From Acidimicrobiales bacterium (GTDB taxonomy: Bacteria; Actinomycetota; Acidimicrobiia; Acidimicrobiales; MedAcidi-G1), in contig JAKURV010000012.1 in NCBI GenBank assembly GCA_022452035.1, forward strand, positions 1-64,000: a stretch of 64,000 nucleotides of DNA. Reading direction: 5' to 3'. This document shows, in pieces, positions 27,542-38,622 of this stretch; the stretch's first letter is position 1, and each line of letters starts with the position of its first letter. A program made the translations under genes and the position numbers. The notes below the pieces were generated by a model. That model saw only the letters and a program-made list of their open reading frames with translations. It was not told the DNA's origin and made no database searches.

Positions 27542-28945
27542 ATGTCCGCAACCGACCTCGGTCTTGACCTCAGTCGCTACAAGCTTGGCTGGAGCGACGA
27601 GGAGGACTACGTCTTCAAGCCCAAGAAGGGGCTGAACGAGGACATCATCCGCGAGATGTCGTGGATGAAGGGCGAACCCGACTGGATGCGGGACTTCCGA
27701 CTGAAGTCCTACGAACGCTTCGGTCGTCGACCGATGCCCTGGTGGGGCGGTGACCTGTCAGGCATCGACTTCGACGACATCTTCTATTACATCAAGCCCA
27801 CGGAGTCGCTTTCCGACGACTGGGACGAGGTCCCGGAGTCAATCAAGAACACCTACGAGAAGCTGGGCATTCCAGAGGCAGAGCGCAAGTACCTGGCCGG
27901 CGTCACCGCCCAGTACGAGTCCGAGGTCGTGTATCACCGCAACCGCGAAGACCTTGAGGAGCAGGGCGTCATCTTCTGCGACATGGACACCGCGCTGCGG
28001 GAGTACCCGGAGGTCGTACGCGCCTACTTCGGGCGGATCATCCCGCCCAACGACAACAAGTTCTCGGCCCTGAACTCCGCCGTGTGGAGCGGGGGCTCGT
28101 TCATCTACGTGCCGCCCGGTGTGAAGGTGGAGATGCCCCTGCAGGCCTACTTCCGGATCAACGCCGAGAACATGGGCCAGTTCGAGCGAACCCTCATCAT
28201 CGCCGACGAAGGTTCCGAGGTGCACTACATCGAAGGGTGCTCAGCCCCCGTCTACAGCACCGACTCGCTGCATTCGGCTGTGGTGGAGATCGTGGTCAAG
28301 CAGGCGGCCCGGGTCACCTACACCACCATCCAGAACTGGTCATCGAACGTCTACAACCTGGTCACCAAGCGGGCCCGGGTGGAGGCCGAGGGGCACATGG
28401 AGTGGATCGACGGGAACATCGGATCCCGGCTGACCATGAAGTACCCGGCGGTCATCCTGGCCGGGCCCAAAGCCTCCGGTGAGGTCCTCTCGGTGGCCTA
28501 CGCAGGGCCGGGCCAACACCAGGACGCCGGAGCCAAGATGACGCATGCCGCCCCCGAGACGACATCCAAGATCGTCTCCAAGTCGATCTCCAAGGACGGC
28601 GGACGGACCAGTTACCGCGGCCTGGTTCGAGTCGAGGACGACGCCTACGGCTGCAAGAGCTTCGTGCAGTGCGACGCCCTGATCCTGGACGACGACAGCA
28701 TCTCGGACACCTACCCATACATGGAGGTCGGTTCAGCTGATGCGGTGGTCGGCCACGAGGCCACAGTGTCCAAGGTCGCCGACGACCAGCTCTTCTACCT
28801 GATGAGCCGAGGGTTGTCCGAGGAGCAGGCCATGTCCATGGTGGTCAACGGTTTCATCGAGCCGGTCACCCGGACGCTGCCCATGGAGTACGCCGTGGAG
28901 TGGAGCCGCCTCATCGAGTTGCAGATGGAGGGCTCAGTCGGCTGA
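27542..28945 (+). CDS. sufB: Fe-S cluster assembly protein SufB
   Basis: A 467-residue scaffold component of the SUF iron-sulfur assembly machine. It shows the SufB hallmarks [73 protein letters not shown] and [23 protein letters not shown], including the conserved Cys of VQCD, and ends in [22 protein letters not shown] lies 9 bases before the ATG. The usual partners sufC, sufD, sufS and sufU are not in the surrounding genes, so the operon is broken up here. Confidence 0.95.
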   Translation: MSATDLGLDLSRYKLGWSDEEDYVFKPKKGLNEDIIREMSWMKGEPDWMRDFRLKSYERFGRRPMPWWGGDLSGIDFDDIFYYIKPTESLSDDWDEVPESIKNTYEKLGIPEAERKYLAGVTAQYESEVVYHRNREDLEEQGVIFCDMDTALREYPEVVRAYFGRIIPPNDNKFSALNSAVWSGGSFIYVPPGVKVEMPLQAYFRINAENMGQFERTLIIADEGSEVHYIEGCSAPVYSTDSLHSAVVEIVVKQAARVTYTTIQNWSSNVYNLVTKRARVEAEGHMEWIDGNIGSRLTMKYPAVILAGPKASGEVLSVAYAGPGQHQDAGAKMTHAAPETTSKIVSKSISKDGGRTSYRGLVRVEDDAYGCKSFVQCDALILDDDSISDTYPYMEVGSADAVVGHEATVSKVADDQLFYLMSRGLSEEQAMSMVVNGFIEPVTRTLPMEYAVEWSRLIELQMEGSVG

Positions 28946-29006
28946 CCCGCCAGGGCCGACCCAGTCGGTCACCCGGCAGAAGCCCCCCAGGAGGCACACT
29001 CTGGTC

Positions 29007-29390
29007 ATGCCGATGCGCCAGAACTGCAAACACTTCGAGAGCCGCAGTTACCCCAACGGGGACACCGTGCGGAAGTGCAATCTGGACCTGGCACCCGAGG
29101 CGCCATGGCGTTGCCCGGAAGATTGCCCCTCGTTTACCAAGCGCCGGGTCGATGTCAACTGGAGCCACGGAGCGCTCATCACCCCGGAGACGCCTGACGA
29201 GCCGGTCGGCCTGGGTGAAGACGAGAGCATCGCTGCTCTGCTGGACGCCGCCGAGGACATCGTCAATGAGGCCGGCCCTCGGGTGATGGCCGACCTAGAC
29301 GCAGAGCGGTCGAAGAAGCGCTTTGGCCGCAGCAGAGCCAAGGGCCCACAGGGTGCCGGGGGCCGCAGGCGCCGCCGGAAGAAGAAGTAG
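29007..29390 (+). CDS. Small Cys-containing protein with basic tail, unknown function
   Basis: A 127-residue protein with four cysteines in the first 40 residues: CKHFESRSYPNGDT, then RKCNLDLAPEAPWRCPEDCPSF, arranged as a possible metal or Fe-S site. The middle is acidic (DEPVGLGEDESIAALLDAAEDIV) and the C-terminus is a run of Gly, Arg and Lys. I recognise a recurrent actinobacterial hypothetical but no function. It follows sufB by 61 bp, so a link to Fe-S assembly is possible. AGGAGG lies 12 bases before the ATG; a second ATG 6 bases inside is an alternative. Confidence 0.7.
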   Translation: MPMRQNCKHFESRSYPNGDTVRKCNLDLAPEAPWRCPEDCPSFTKRRVDVNWSHGALITPETPDEPVGLGEDESIAALLDAAEDIVNEAGPRVMADLDAERSKKRFGRSRAKGPQGAGGRRRRRKKK

Positions 29391-29543
29391 GTGGGGAGCC
29401 GAGGGCGCCCAACAAGGACAGGTGTCCGACCGGATCGGGCAATGAATTAACGGCTGTCCGGCGAAGTTAGCCGTGGTTGCCGACCGACCCGTCGGGGCGC
29501 CTGCGGGCCACGGCCGTTGCTGCCGTTAACCTGTGTCCGAACA

Positions 29544-30518
29544 ATGGAGTCGACCACCGTCACCGTCAACGTCCCCGGCAACGACCTCATGTCGGACCTC
29601 GTGGGAGAGCGCGACGTCCTACTGAGACGAGTTGAGGGCGCCTTCCCCGGATCGGCCATCCACGTCCGAGGCAACCAGATCACCATCGACGGCGACCACG
29701 CCCTCACCGTCCGACGGGTCTTCGACGAGGTAGTGGCTCTCCTCCAACAGGGCCTCGCCGTCGACGAGCGCACCCTGGACCGGGCCATCGACATGGTGCG
29801 GGCCGACGAGCGGCCCTCAGAGGTGCTCACCGCGGAAATCCTCCGCTCGGCGAGCGGCAAGCCCATCCGTCCCCGGTCGGCGGGGCAGAAGCGCTACGTC
29901 GAGGCGGTGACCGACGGGATCATCACCTTTGCCATCGGACCAGCGGGTACCGGCAAAAGTTGGCTAGCCGTGGCTATGGCCGTCCGGGCGCTAAAGGCCG
30001 GACAGGTGGACCGTATCGTGCTGACCCGTCCGCTGGTTGAGGCTGGAGAGCGGGTCGGTTTTCTGCCCGGCGACCTGATGGCCAAGGTGGACCCCTACCT
30101 CCGGCCCCTCTACGACGCCCTGTTCGACATGGTGGACGCCGAGACCGCCCAGCGCCTGTTGGACCGGAGTCAGGTGGAAGTAGCGCCCCTGGCGTTCATG
30201 CGAGGTCGCACTCTCAACAACAGCTTTGTCATCCTGGACGAGGCCCAGAACACCACGCCCGAACAGATGAAGATGTTCCTTACCCGCGTGGGGTTTGGGT
30301 CGCGAGTGGTGGTGACGGGAGACGTCAGCCAGGTCGACGTGCCGGGAGGTCGTAGCGGCCTCGAGGGCCTTCAGAACACCCTGTCAGACATCGAGGGGCT
30401 GTCGTTCGTCCGACTAGGGGCCCGCGACGTGGTACGCCACCGAATCGTTCAGGACATTGTCGAGGCTTATGAACGGGCCGGAGCGGAGCCTCCGGGTCCC
30501 AACGGGCCGACCGGATGA
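29544..30518 (+). CDS. phoH: PhoH-like ATPase
   Basis: A 324-residue PhoH family protein. The N-terminal RNA-binding-like part (VEGAFPGSAIHVRGNQITIDG) precedes the ATPase core: Walker A GPAGTGKSWLAVA near residue 135, GERVGFLPGDLMAKVDPYLRPLYDAL, then Walker B FVILDEAQNTTPEQMKMFLTR and VVTGDVSQVDVP. It commonly neighbours ybeY and is implicated in RNA metabolism. Its TGA overlaps the ybeY ATG. The preceding 150 bp hold nothing recognisable apart from the end of the upstream gene. Confidence 0.93.
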   Translation: MESTTVTVNVPGNDLMSDLVGERDVLLRRVEGAFPGSAIHVRGNQITIDGDHALTVRRVFDEVVALLQQGLAVDERTLDRAIDMVRADERPSEVLTAEILRSASGKPIRPRSAGQKRYVEAVTDGIITFAIGPAGTGKSWLAVAMAVRALKAGQVDRIVLTRPLVEAGERVGFLPGDLMAKVDPYLRPLYDALFDMVDAETAQRLLDRSQVEVAPLAFMRGRTLNNSFVILDEAQNTTPEQMKMFLTRVGFGSRVVVTGDVSQVDVPGGRSGLEGLQNTLSDIEGLSFVRLGARDVVRHRIVQDIVEAYERAGAEPPGPNGPTG

Positions 30519-31018
30519 GTCAAGAGCCTCCCCAACCGGGTCCCGTCGCCGGCCCGACAGTGATTGTGGACGACGAGCGGGACGACCCCGATCCCGCCCA
30601 GCCGGTCAATGTGGACCGGTGGGAGGCTCTGGTGGCCGACGTTCTATTGGCCGAAGGACTCGGTGACCGACCGGTCGAGGTCCATCTACACTTCGTGGAC
30701 GAGTTGTCCATCGAGGTCCTGAACCGCGACCACATGGACGGCTCCGGCCCGACCGACGTTCTGGCTTTCCCGGTTGATGATCCGGCTGAGGTGCCGCTCC
30801 ACGTACCCGTTCTACTGGGCGACGTAGTGGTGTGCCCGTCGGTGGCCGCCGGCCAGGCCTCGGAGCACGCCGGCGACTACCACGCCGAGTTGGCCCTGTT
30901 GGTGGTGCACGGCGTCCTGCACCTCCTAGGGAACGACCACGCCGATCCGGACCAGGCGGCGGCCATGCAGACCAAGGAGCGTGGCCACCTGGCCCGACAC
31001 GGGATGGAGCGGCCGTGA
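30515..31018 (+). CDS. ybeY: Endoribonuclease YbeY
   Basis: A 167-residue metal-dependent RNase for 16S rRNA 3'-end maturation and ribosome quality control. The zinc motif HGVLHLLGNDH is near residue 130, preceded by NRDHMDGSGPTDVLAFPVDD and LGDVVVCP. Its ATG overlaps the phoH stop and its TGA overlaps the GTG of the CorC-like gene, giving a tightly coupled phoH-ybeY-corC-era string as in many bacteria. Confidence 0.95.
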   Translation: MSQEPPQPGPVAGPTVIVDDERDDPDPAQPVNVDRWEALVADVLLAEGLGDRPVEVHLHFVDELSIEVLNRDHMDGSGPTDVLAFPVDDPAEVPLHVPVLLGDVVVCPSVAAGQASEHAGDYHAELALLVVHGVLHLLGNDHADPDQAAAMQTKERGHLARHGMERP

Positions 31019-32283
31019 GCCTCGTGCTCGGGGTGGTCCTTGTGGTGCTGCTGATGGCGGCTAGCGGTGTGCTGGTTGCCGCCGAAACCAGTCTTCTACA
31101 CATCCGTCGGGCCCAAGCCGAGGTCCTGGCTGATTCCGGCACGGAAGCCGACGACAGTGTGGATCGGTCGGATCTGTTGGACCTGCTGGACGACCGAGTG
31201 CGTGGCCTAGGCCCCCTCCTGTTCGTACTGATGGCCCTTCGTCTGTCGGCCGCTGGCCTGCTGGCCATCGTGGTAGCCGACCGGGTTGGCGCGAGCTGGG
31301 CCGCGGTAGCGCTGGCCGGTCTCCTGGTGGTCGGCTTCGCCCTGGTCGACGTGCTGCCCCGGACAATGGCCCTCCGAACCACCGACCGGCTAGCGCTCCG
31401 CCTGGCGCCCCTTGCCAGGGCCCTTGGACGGGTCGGACCGTTGCGGTGGATCGCTCTGGGCCTGGTCGACCTTCTGGACCGCCTGCTGCCCCGGAGACTC
31501 AGGACCGGTGCGCCCAGCATGTCCGAGGAGGAACTCTTAGCCGTGGCCGACCGGGCGCTTGCCTCGGCGTCCATCGACGCCGAGGAGCATGAGCTGATCG
31601 AGTCGGTCATCGCCTTCGGCGACACCCTGGTCAGGGAGGTAATGGTTCCCCGACCGGACATGGAATGCGCGGCTGCCGACCTGACGGTAGCGGAGGCCAT
31701 AGCCGTGGCAGCCCGAAACGGCCACTCGCGGGTCCCGGTCAGCGGCGACGGTGTTGACGACATCGTCGGCGTGGTCCACGCCAAGGACCTCATGAAGGCC
31801 CACCTGGACGGACGGGACACTGAACCGGTCGGATCCCTAGCCCGGCCGCCACGCTTCGTGCCCGAGACCAAGCAGGCCGACGACCTATTGCGTGAGATGC
31901 AGGCCGATCGCTACCACTTGGCCATCGTGGTGGACGAGTACGGAGGGACGGCTGGCCTGGTCACCATGGAAGACCTCCTGGAGGAGGTAGTGGGCGAGAT
32001 TGTGGACGAGTTCGACACTGAGGAGCCCCTGGTTCAGCCGCTGGCCGGTGGGGGCCTGCGGGTCCACGGGCGCATGCCCATCGACGAACTCGACGAGATG
32101 CTGGGCGGCACCCTGCCCGACGGAGACTGGGACACCGTAGGCGGCCTGATCTTCGATGCGCTGGGCCACGTCCCCGAAGTCGGCGAGGGCGTGGAGGTGG
32201 CCGGTCGACGTTTCGGGGTAGAACAGGTAGTAGGGCGCCGGATAACCCGGGTGCGGATCAGTGGCCCCGGGGACACCGAATGA
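31015..32283 (+). CDS. CNNM/CorC-type transporter-associated membrane protein with CBS domains
   Basis: A 422-residue protein. The N-terminal part has transmembrane segments (first 20 residues [22 protein letters not shown], then two or three more to about 150). Two CBS domains follow: [12 protein letters not shown] to [12 protein letters not shown], and [38 protein letters not shown]. It ends in the CorC/HlyC domain ([24 protein letters not shown]). The family is implicated in Mg2+ efflux and is often named hemolysin-like without toxin function. GTGA overlap with ybeY decides the start. Confidence 0.92.
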   Translation: MSLVLGVVLVVLLMAASGVLVAAETSLLHIRRAQAEVLADSGTEADDSVDRSDLLDLLDDRVRGLGPLLFVLMALRLSAAGLLAIVVADRVGASWAAVALAGLLVVGFALVDVLPRTMALRTTDRLALRLAPLARALGRVGPLRWIALGLVDLLDRLLPRRLRTGAPSMSEEELLAVADRALASASIDAEEHELIESVIAFGDTLVREVMVPRPDMECAAADLTVAEAIAVAARNGHSRVPVSGDGVDDIVGVVHAKDLMKAHLDGRDTEPVGSLARPPRFVPETKQADDLLREMQADRYHLAIVVDEYGGTAGLVTMEDLLEEVVGEIVDEFDTEEPLVQPLAGGGLRVHGRMPIDELDEMLGGTLPDGDWDTVGGLIFDALGHVPEVGEGVEVAGRRFGVEQVVGRRITRVRISGPGDTE

Positions 32284-33152
32284 ACGGGCTGGTCGAGCCT
32301 GGAGGGGACGGTCACCGGTCGGGCTTCGTGACGCTCGTCGGCCGACCCAACGTCGGCAAGTCGACCCTGCTGAACCGGTTACTCGGCCAGAAAGTCACCA
32401 TCGTGTCCGACAAGCCCCAGACCACCCGGACTGAGGTGCGCGGGGTGCTGACCCGACCCGACGTCCAGGCCGTGTTCTGCGACACCCCGGGAATCCATAA
32501 GCCTCGGACCCTGCTAGGCGAACGCCTAAACGACACGGCCCGGGCGGCGCTCGGCGACATGGACGTGGTGCTCTTCCTGGTAGAGGCAGACGGTGCCATA
32601 GGGCGGGGTGACAATTTCATCGCAGCCGGGCTGCCGAAGGACCGCACCGTGCTGGTCGTCAACAAAGCCGACAGAGTGGGGCGGGAGCGGATAGCCGAAC
32701 AACTGATCGCTGCCTCGGGCTTCGACTTCGACGAATACTTCCCGATCTCGGCCCGGACGGGTGACGGGGTCGACGCCCTACGCGACCACGTGCTGGACCG
32801 GCTCCCGGAAGGACCGCGGTACTACCCGGAGGACATGGTCACCGACGTCCCCGAGGCCTTCTGGGTCGCCGAGCTGGTGCGTGAGCAGCTGCTGTCCGTG
32901 GTGAAGGAGGAGCTGCCGCATTCCATCGCCACCCGGGTGACCGAGTGGGAGTGGCCCCGGATCCGTTGCGAAATCCTGGTTGAGCGTGAGTCCCAGAAGG
33001 GGATCGTGATCGGGAAGAAGGGAGCGGTTCTAAAGGAAGTCGGCACGGCAGCTCGGGCCCAGCTGCCCGAGGGGGCGTTCCTGGAGCTTTTCGTACGAGT
33101 CGACAAGGGCTGGCAGCGGCGGCCCAAGGCCCTAGACCGCTTGGGCTACTAA
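32280..33152 (+). CDS. era: GTPase Era
   Basis: A 290-residue essential GTPase for 30S assembly. G1 is GRPNVGKSTLLNRLLG near residue 20, G2 QTTRTEVRGV, G3 DTPGIHKP, G4 NKAD, followed by the C-terminal KH RNA-binding domain with KEELPHSIATRVTEWEW and GIVIGKKGAVLKEVGTAARAQL. Its ATG overlaps the upstream stop by 4 bases. It ends convergently with dinG, both stops lying in one hairpin. Confidence 0.97.
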   Translation: MNGLVEPGGDGHRSGFVTLVGRPNVGKSTLLNRLLGQKVTIVSDKPQTTRTEVRGVLTRPDVQAVFCDTPGIHKPRTLLGERLNDTARAALGDMDVVLFLVEADGAIGRGDNFIAAGLPKDRTVLVVNKADRVGRERIAEQLIAASGFDFDEYFPISARTGDGVDALRDHVLDRLPEGPRYYPEDMVTDVPEAFWVAELVREQLLSVVKEELPHSIATRVTEWEWPRIRCEILVERESQKGIVIGKKGAVLKEVGTAARAQLPEGAFLELFVRVDKGWQRRPKALDRLGY

Positions 33153-33180
33153 CCGGCAGGGCACCATCGGGCCCCGGTTA
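33150..33180. terminator. Bidirectional hairpin containing era and dinG stop codons
   Basis: TAACCGG (33150-33156, starting with the era stop codon) pairs with CCGGTTA (33174-33180, the dinG stop on the other strand). An inner GGC/GCC pairing lengthens the stem. No T-run. Confidence 0.55.
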
Positions 33181-35091
33181 CAACCCCTCCAGGAACGAGA
33201 CCACCTCGTCCGGGTCGGCCGTACGGGCCATTGGGGGGAGGGCCTCCAGAAGATCCCACCGATACGAGCGGCTGCTTGCCAGGCGCCGGTCGAGTACGGC
33301 AACCACACCCCGATCCTCGGTCGTCCGGATGAGGCGCCCAGCCCCCTGAGCCAGCTCGGTGGCGGCCAGCGGGAGGTCGATCTCCCGCCACGCCCCATCC
33401 CCCAACAGGTCCCGACGGGCGCTTAACAGCGGGTCGTCAGGTCGGGGGAACGGGATCCGGTCGATGACGACAAGCGAGAGGCTGGGACCCGGGACGTCAA
33501 TCCCATGCCAGAGCCCCTTGGTGCCGAACAGGCACGACGTCTCGTCGTCGGCAAACTTGGCGAGCAGCAAGGGCTTGGGTAGGTCGTCCTGGTGCAGGAC
33601 CTGCCAGGGAAAACGGTCGCGGAGGGCATCGACGGCCTCATCGAGGGCCCGACGGCTGGTGAATAGGGCGAGGGTCCGCCCACCGGCCGCTGTTACCAGG
33701 CGCTCAATCTCGTCGTAACAGGCCGCCCGGTAACCGTCGTCACTAGGGTCAGGCATCGACGTGGCGCAGTACAGGAGCGACTGGCGTTCGAAGTCGAAGG
33801 GGCTACCCACGTCCTCGATCCGGTGCTGGTGGTCCGTCAGGCCCAGGCGGGTAGACAGGTTGGCCGGGATGGTGGCGCTGGTCAGGACCACGGTGCGCTC
33901 ACCCCAAAGACACTGGTCCAGCACCGCGGCCACGTCGACCGGGGCAACCTGGAGACTGAGCCGGCCGACAGCCCCCTCGGTCCACGCCACCTTGGGGCCC
34001 GGAATCGGTCCACCGTCTAGGTCGAGCGCCGCGCTGACATCACCGGCAAGGGTCTCCAGCGACCTGAGGGCACGGGCCCGCCTGGCCCCCGTGTCACCGG
34101 GGCCGTCCGCCGGAACGCCCAGCAACTCGGTCCGGAGTGCTGCCAGGCGGGTATCAGCCAGGTTCAGGGCGGACCGCAGTTCAACGGTCGCCTCCGGGAC
34201 CAGGCGAGCGCCGACGTAGGGGCCGAGGGCATCGTCCAGACGGCCGGCTAGGTCGGCCACGTTCTCGACGGCCGTCGAGCCAGCCAGGATCGACCGAGCT
34301 CGCTGCACCAGTGCGACAAACCGTCCGGCCCGCAACTCGAATCCCGAGGCATGGGCCAGGACGTCCTCAGTTTGGTGCGCCTCGTCGAGAATGGCCACCT
34401 CGTGGAACGGGAGGGCCGCCCCCTCGGTAACCACGTCGATCCCGTAGAGGTGGAGATTGGTGACAACCAGGTCGACCGTCTCGGCTGTCGCCCGAGCCGC
34501 CTCGGCGAAGCACTCTCCTCCGCTGGGACACCGGGCAGCACCCGGGCACTCATGGGAACCGACGCTGACCGCCGCCCACGTCATGGCCGTGGGCTGAATC
34601 GGGAGATCAGCCCGATCGCCCGTTTCCGTCGAGTCGGCCCACTCGGCGATAGTGGCCAGTTGATCGGCGTCAGCGGCATCGGCCAGGCCGTCGAATTGTT
34701 GCTGGCTATCGCCGACAGCCGCCAACTCGGTGAGGCGCTGACGGCACACGTAGTTGACCCGACCCTTCAACACCGAGAAGGTGAAGGTCCGTCCAAGACG
34801 GGTTCGGAGGTGTTCAGCCAGGAACGGTAGGTCCTTGGTAGCCAACTGGTCCTGGAGAGCCTTGGTGGCCGTGGCCACCACGGTGGTCCGACCTGACAGG
34901 AGCGCGGGGACGAGGTAGGCCAGCGACTTACCGGTTCCGGTTCCCGCCCTAACCACCAGATGTGTTCCGGCCTCGATCGACTCAGCCACCCGGCGAACCA
35001 TGGCCTCCTGGCCGGGACGGCGCTCACCGCCTCCCGGCAGGGCCCCGCAGACCTCCTCGAGGGCGATCGCCGCCTGCTCCGCCACATCCAT
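33178..35091 (-). CDS. DinG-family ATP-dependent DNA helicase
   Basis: A 637-residue XPD/DinG-like superfamily 2 helicase. Motif I is VRAGTGTGKSLAYLVPALL near residue 45, motif II DEAHQTEDVL near 235, and the C-terminal half has LFTSRRALDEAV, FGTKGLWHGIDVPG and TELAQGAGRLIRTTEDRGVVAVLDRR. Cysteines in the segment between motifs I and II (around 150-205: YVCRQRL, ECPGAARCPSGGECFAEA) fit an Fe-S cluster. The ATG at 35091 was taken since upstream in-frame sequence overlaps the divergent uppS start. Confidence 0.92.
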   Translation of the reverse strand: MDVAEQAAIALEEVCGALPGGGERRPGQEAMVRRVAESIEAGTHLVVRAGTGTGKSLAYLVPALLSGRTTVVATATKALQDQLATKDLPFLAEHLRTRLGRTFTFSVLKGRVNYVCRQRLTELAAVGDSQQQFDGLADAADADQLATIAEWADSTETGDRADLPIQPTAMTWAAVSVGSHECPGAARCPSGGECFAEAARATAETVDLVVTNLHLYGIDVVTEGAALPFHEVAILDEAHQTEDVLAHASGFELRAGRFVALVQRARSILAGSTAVENVADLAGRLDDALGPYVGARLVPEATVELRSALNLADTRLAALRTELLGVPADGPGDTGARRARALRSLETLAGDVSAALDLDGGPIPGPKVAWTEGAVGRLSLQVAPVDVAAVLDQCLWGERTVVLTSATIPANLSTRLGLTDHQHRIEDVGSPFDFERQSLLYCATSMPDPSDDGYRAACYDEIERLVTAAGGRTLALFTSRRALDEAVDALRDRFPWQVLHQDDLPKPLLLAKFADDETSCLFGTKGLWHGIDVPGPSLSLVVIDRIPFPRPDDPLLSARRDLLGDGAWREIDLPLAATELAQGAGRLIRTTEDRGVVAVLDRRLASSRSYRWDLLEALPPMARTADPDEVVSFLEGL

Positions 35092-35154
35092 CGCACGGAG
35101 GCTAGAACGGCCTGCCGACACCCCGCCGACGGGGTGCGCGGGTAGTTTCATCCC

Positions 35155-35877
35155 GTGCTTGCCTCGGATCTCGATCCGACCCGGATCCCCGGTCACATCG
35201 CCTGTGTGATGGACGGCAACGGCCGATGGGCCGAGCAGCGCGGCCTGCCCCGAACCGACGGCCACACGGCCGGCGAGCAGGCCTTGTTCGAGGTCCTGGA
35301 CGGTGCCGACGATCTAGGCGTGGGCTGGTTCACCGTCTATGCCTTCTCAACCGAGAACTGGCGCCGCCCGGTCGACGAGGTGCAGTTCCTCCTCCAGTTC
35401 AACGAGGAGATCCTCCTGAACCGTCAGCGGGAACTCCACGAGCGCAACATTCGCATCCGGTTCATCGGCCGTCGGGACCGGCGGGTGCCCCGGCGCCTGG
35501 TCCGACGCATGGACGAGGCGACCGCCCTTACCCGGGACAACACAGGGCTGACGTTCACCATCGCCTTCAACTACGGCGGTCGAGCCGAGCTGGTTGACGC
35601 CGTCCAGCAGATCGTCGACGGCGACACCCGCAGGGTCACGGAGCAGACCATCGCCCGACACCTCTACGACCCGGAGATGCCCGAGCCGGACCTGGTGATC
35701 CGCACGTCGGGAGAGTACCGAGTCTCGAATTTCCTGCTCTGGAAGCTGGCCTACAGCGAGTTGGTGTTCAGCGACACACTGTGGCCCGACTTCCGACGTG
35801 AGCACCTGTACGCGGCGATTAAGGAGTACCAAGACCGCGACCGCCGCTACGGCGGCGTCGGCGGGCCCGAGGCGTGA
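35155..35877 (+). CDS. uppS: Polyprenyl diphosphate synthase (UppS family)
   Basis: A 240-residue cis-prenyltransferase that makes the lipid carrier precursor for cell-wall synthesis. It has the catalytic Asp in VMDGNGRWAEQRGLPR, the substrate-binding FSTENWRRP region, FNYGGRAELVDA and the C-terminal DLVIRTSGEYRVSNFLLWKLAYSELVFSD. Here EYRVSNFLLW replaces the usual E-x-R-L-S-N-F-L. It starts at GTG 63 bp from the divergent dinG start. Its stop overlaps the GTG of recO. Confidence 0.95.
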   Translation: MLASDLDPTRIPGHIACVMDGNGRWAEQRGLPRTDGHTAGEQALFEVLDGADDLGVGWFTVYAFSTENWRRPVDEVQFLLQFNEEILLNRQRELHERNIRIRFIGRRDRRVPRRLVRRMDEATALTRDNTGLTFTIAFNYGGRAELVDAVQQIVDGDTRRVTEQTIARHLYDPEMPEPDLVIRTSGEYRVSNFLLWKLAYSELVFSDTLWPDFRREHLYAAIKEYQDRDRRYGGVGGPEA

Positions 35878-36593
35878 GCCTCTACCGCGCCGACGGCATC
35901 GTCCTTCGGACCTGGCGTCTCGGCGAAGCCGATCGAATCGTCGTCCTGCTTACTCCCGAGAACGGCAAGGTTCGGGCGGTGGCCAAGGGGGTACGCAAGA
36001 CTCGCAGCAAGTTCGGTGGGCGACTTGAGCCGACCAGCCACGTGGCGGTCCAGCTATACGCCGGGCGAGGCGACCTGGACATCGTGACCCAGGCCGAGAC
36101 CATTGACCGGTTCGAGAGCCTGCGACTCGACGCCGACCGGTTCGCCGACTCCTCGGCCCTCCTAGAGGTGGTTGACGTAGTCAGCCCGGACCGGGAGCCC
36201 GACGAGCGGCGATACCGGATGCTGCTGGGAGCTCTGCGAACTCTGGACGAGCGACCCACGGCGCTAGTCGTCCCGGCCTTCTACCTGAAGCTGCTGGCCC
36301 ACGAGGGGCTAGCACCCCAACTAGACGCCTGCGTCCGTTGTGGCAACGGGTCACCGCTGGTGGCTATCGACGTAGGGGAGGGCGGTGTGTTGTGTGACGG
36401 TTGCCGCCGGGGCCGGCCGGTCAGTGAGCCGGCGCTGGCCGTGCTCCGGGCCATTCTGGGCGGTGGGTTGTCCGATGCCCTCGAGGTCGCCGACCCGGGA
36501 GTGTGCAGGGAGGTAGACGCGGTGGCCACCACAGTGGCCGAGTACCACTTGGAGCGTCGCCTTCGATCCCGGAGGGTCATGGGCCACGCTTAA
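35874..36593 (+). CDS. recO: DNA repair protein RecO
   Basis: A 239-residue recombination mediator. The N-terminal OB fold begins YRADGIVLRTWRLGEADRIVVLLTPENGKVRAVAKGVRKTRSKFGGRLEP, and the C-terminal half carries the zinc-finger CVRCGNG...CDGCRRG. It loads RecA with RecR in the RecF pathway. Its GTG overlaps the uppS stop (GTGA). It is convergent with the RDD-protein gene across a hairpin. Confidence 0.94.
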   Translation: MSLYRADGIVLRTWRLGEADRIVVLLTPENGKVRAVAKGVRKTRSKFGGRLEPTSHVAVQLYAGRGDLDIVTQAETIDRFESLRLDADRFADSSALLEVVDVVSPDREPDERRYRMLLGALRTLDERPTALVVPAFYLKLLAHEGLAPQLDACVRCGNGSPLVAIDVGEGGVLCDGCRRGRPVSEPALAVLRAILGGGLSDALEVADPGVCREVDAVATTVAEYHLERRLRSRRVMGHA

Positions 36594-36594
36594 C

Positions 36595-36617
36595 CCGGTC
36601 TGATCCGGCGAGACCGG
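36595..36617. terminator. Terminator-like hairpin between recO and RDD-protein genes
   Basis: CCGGTCT (36595-36601) pairs with AGACCGG (36611-36617) around nine bases, exactly between the convergent stops. Confidence 0.55.
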
Positions 36618-36618
36618 T

Positions 36619-37137
36619 TCAGATCAGGTCGTCACCGGGGACCTGATCCAGCCCGGGCACAAACACCGGCTCGCCGACCCAGCCCCGGTCAACGACCAGC
36701 GTCCCACCAATCCGGTCGCCAATCCGCCGATGCCCCCGGCTGGTCAACACCAAGCCCATCTCCACCAGGGGGATGAACGGCACAGGGATCACCCACGGCA
36801 GGGTCCGCCCGGCTGCCCCCCGGAACCCGGGCAGGCCACCGTCCCGTCGATTGACCACCCGCAGCCCGGTGACCGCCTTGCCCAGGCTAAAGCCGGTGAC
36901 CATAGTGAGCACGACCTGGTTGAGCACCATGAGGACAGTGGCTGTCCAGATGATGGTCGGGTTGATGGATGTCGGGAGACCAGCATCGTTAGTCAGGACG
37001 GCGTCGCTCCGGTGCACCAGCAGGATGACGATGGCCATGAAGAGGTTGTCCAGCAGCCAGGCAGCCAGTCTCCTACCGGACACCGCTGTGGGGTCGGGGC
37101 CGGAAGCACCACCCCGGAGCCGGTCAATGATGTTCAC
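36619..37137 (-). CDS. RDD-domain membrane protein
   Basis: A 172-residue membrane protein. The family Arg-Asp-Asp-like signature is altered: GRRLAAWLLDNLFMAIVILL at residues 20-40 retains Arg and Asp at helix 1, and the later GFSLGKAVTGLRVVNRRDG and RRIGDRIGGTLVVD blocks are clear RDD features. Three or four membrane segments. Function is unknown, possibly in ion transport or membrane stress. The GTG at 37137 was chosen as the first start before helix 1, since further upstream would run into the divergent glyS promoter. Confidence 0.8.
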   Translation of the reverse strand: MNIIDRLRGGASGPDPTAVSGRRLAAWLLDNLFMAIVILLVHRSDAVLTNDAGLPTSINPTIIWTATVLMVLNQVVLTMVTGFSLGKAVTGLRVVNRRDGGLPGFRGAAGRTLPWVIPVPFIPLVEMGLVLTSRGHRRIGDRIGGTLVVDRGWVGEPVFVPGLDQVPGDDLI

Positions 37138-37255
37138 CGGCCCATTCTGGCCTGAACGACCCGGCGACCGTCGACCCTCGTCGAAGGGCGTGAAACCAAT
37201 CCCACGTAGGGATTGGACCCCTTCGCTTAGGGGTGCGCAGGTACCCTGCACGCCC

Positions 37256-38575
<1,320 letters not shown>

Positions 38576-38622
38576 GCGGATCCGACGCCGTCGACACCGG
38601 CAAAGGCGGCCAGACTGACGGG

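Noticed and set aside
30832-31014. N-terminal extension of the CorC-like protein
   Set aside because: It overlaps ybeY in another frame; the GTGA overlap start is standard in this operon.
36773-37255. 160-residue N-terminal extension of glyS
   Set aside because: It is antisense to the RDD-protein gene; glycyl-tRNA synthetases start near MVPNDETLFDK-like sequence.
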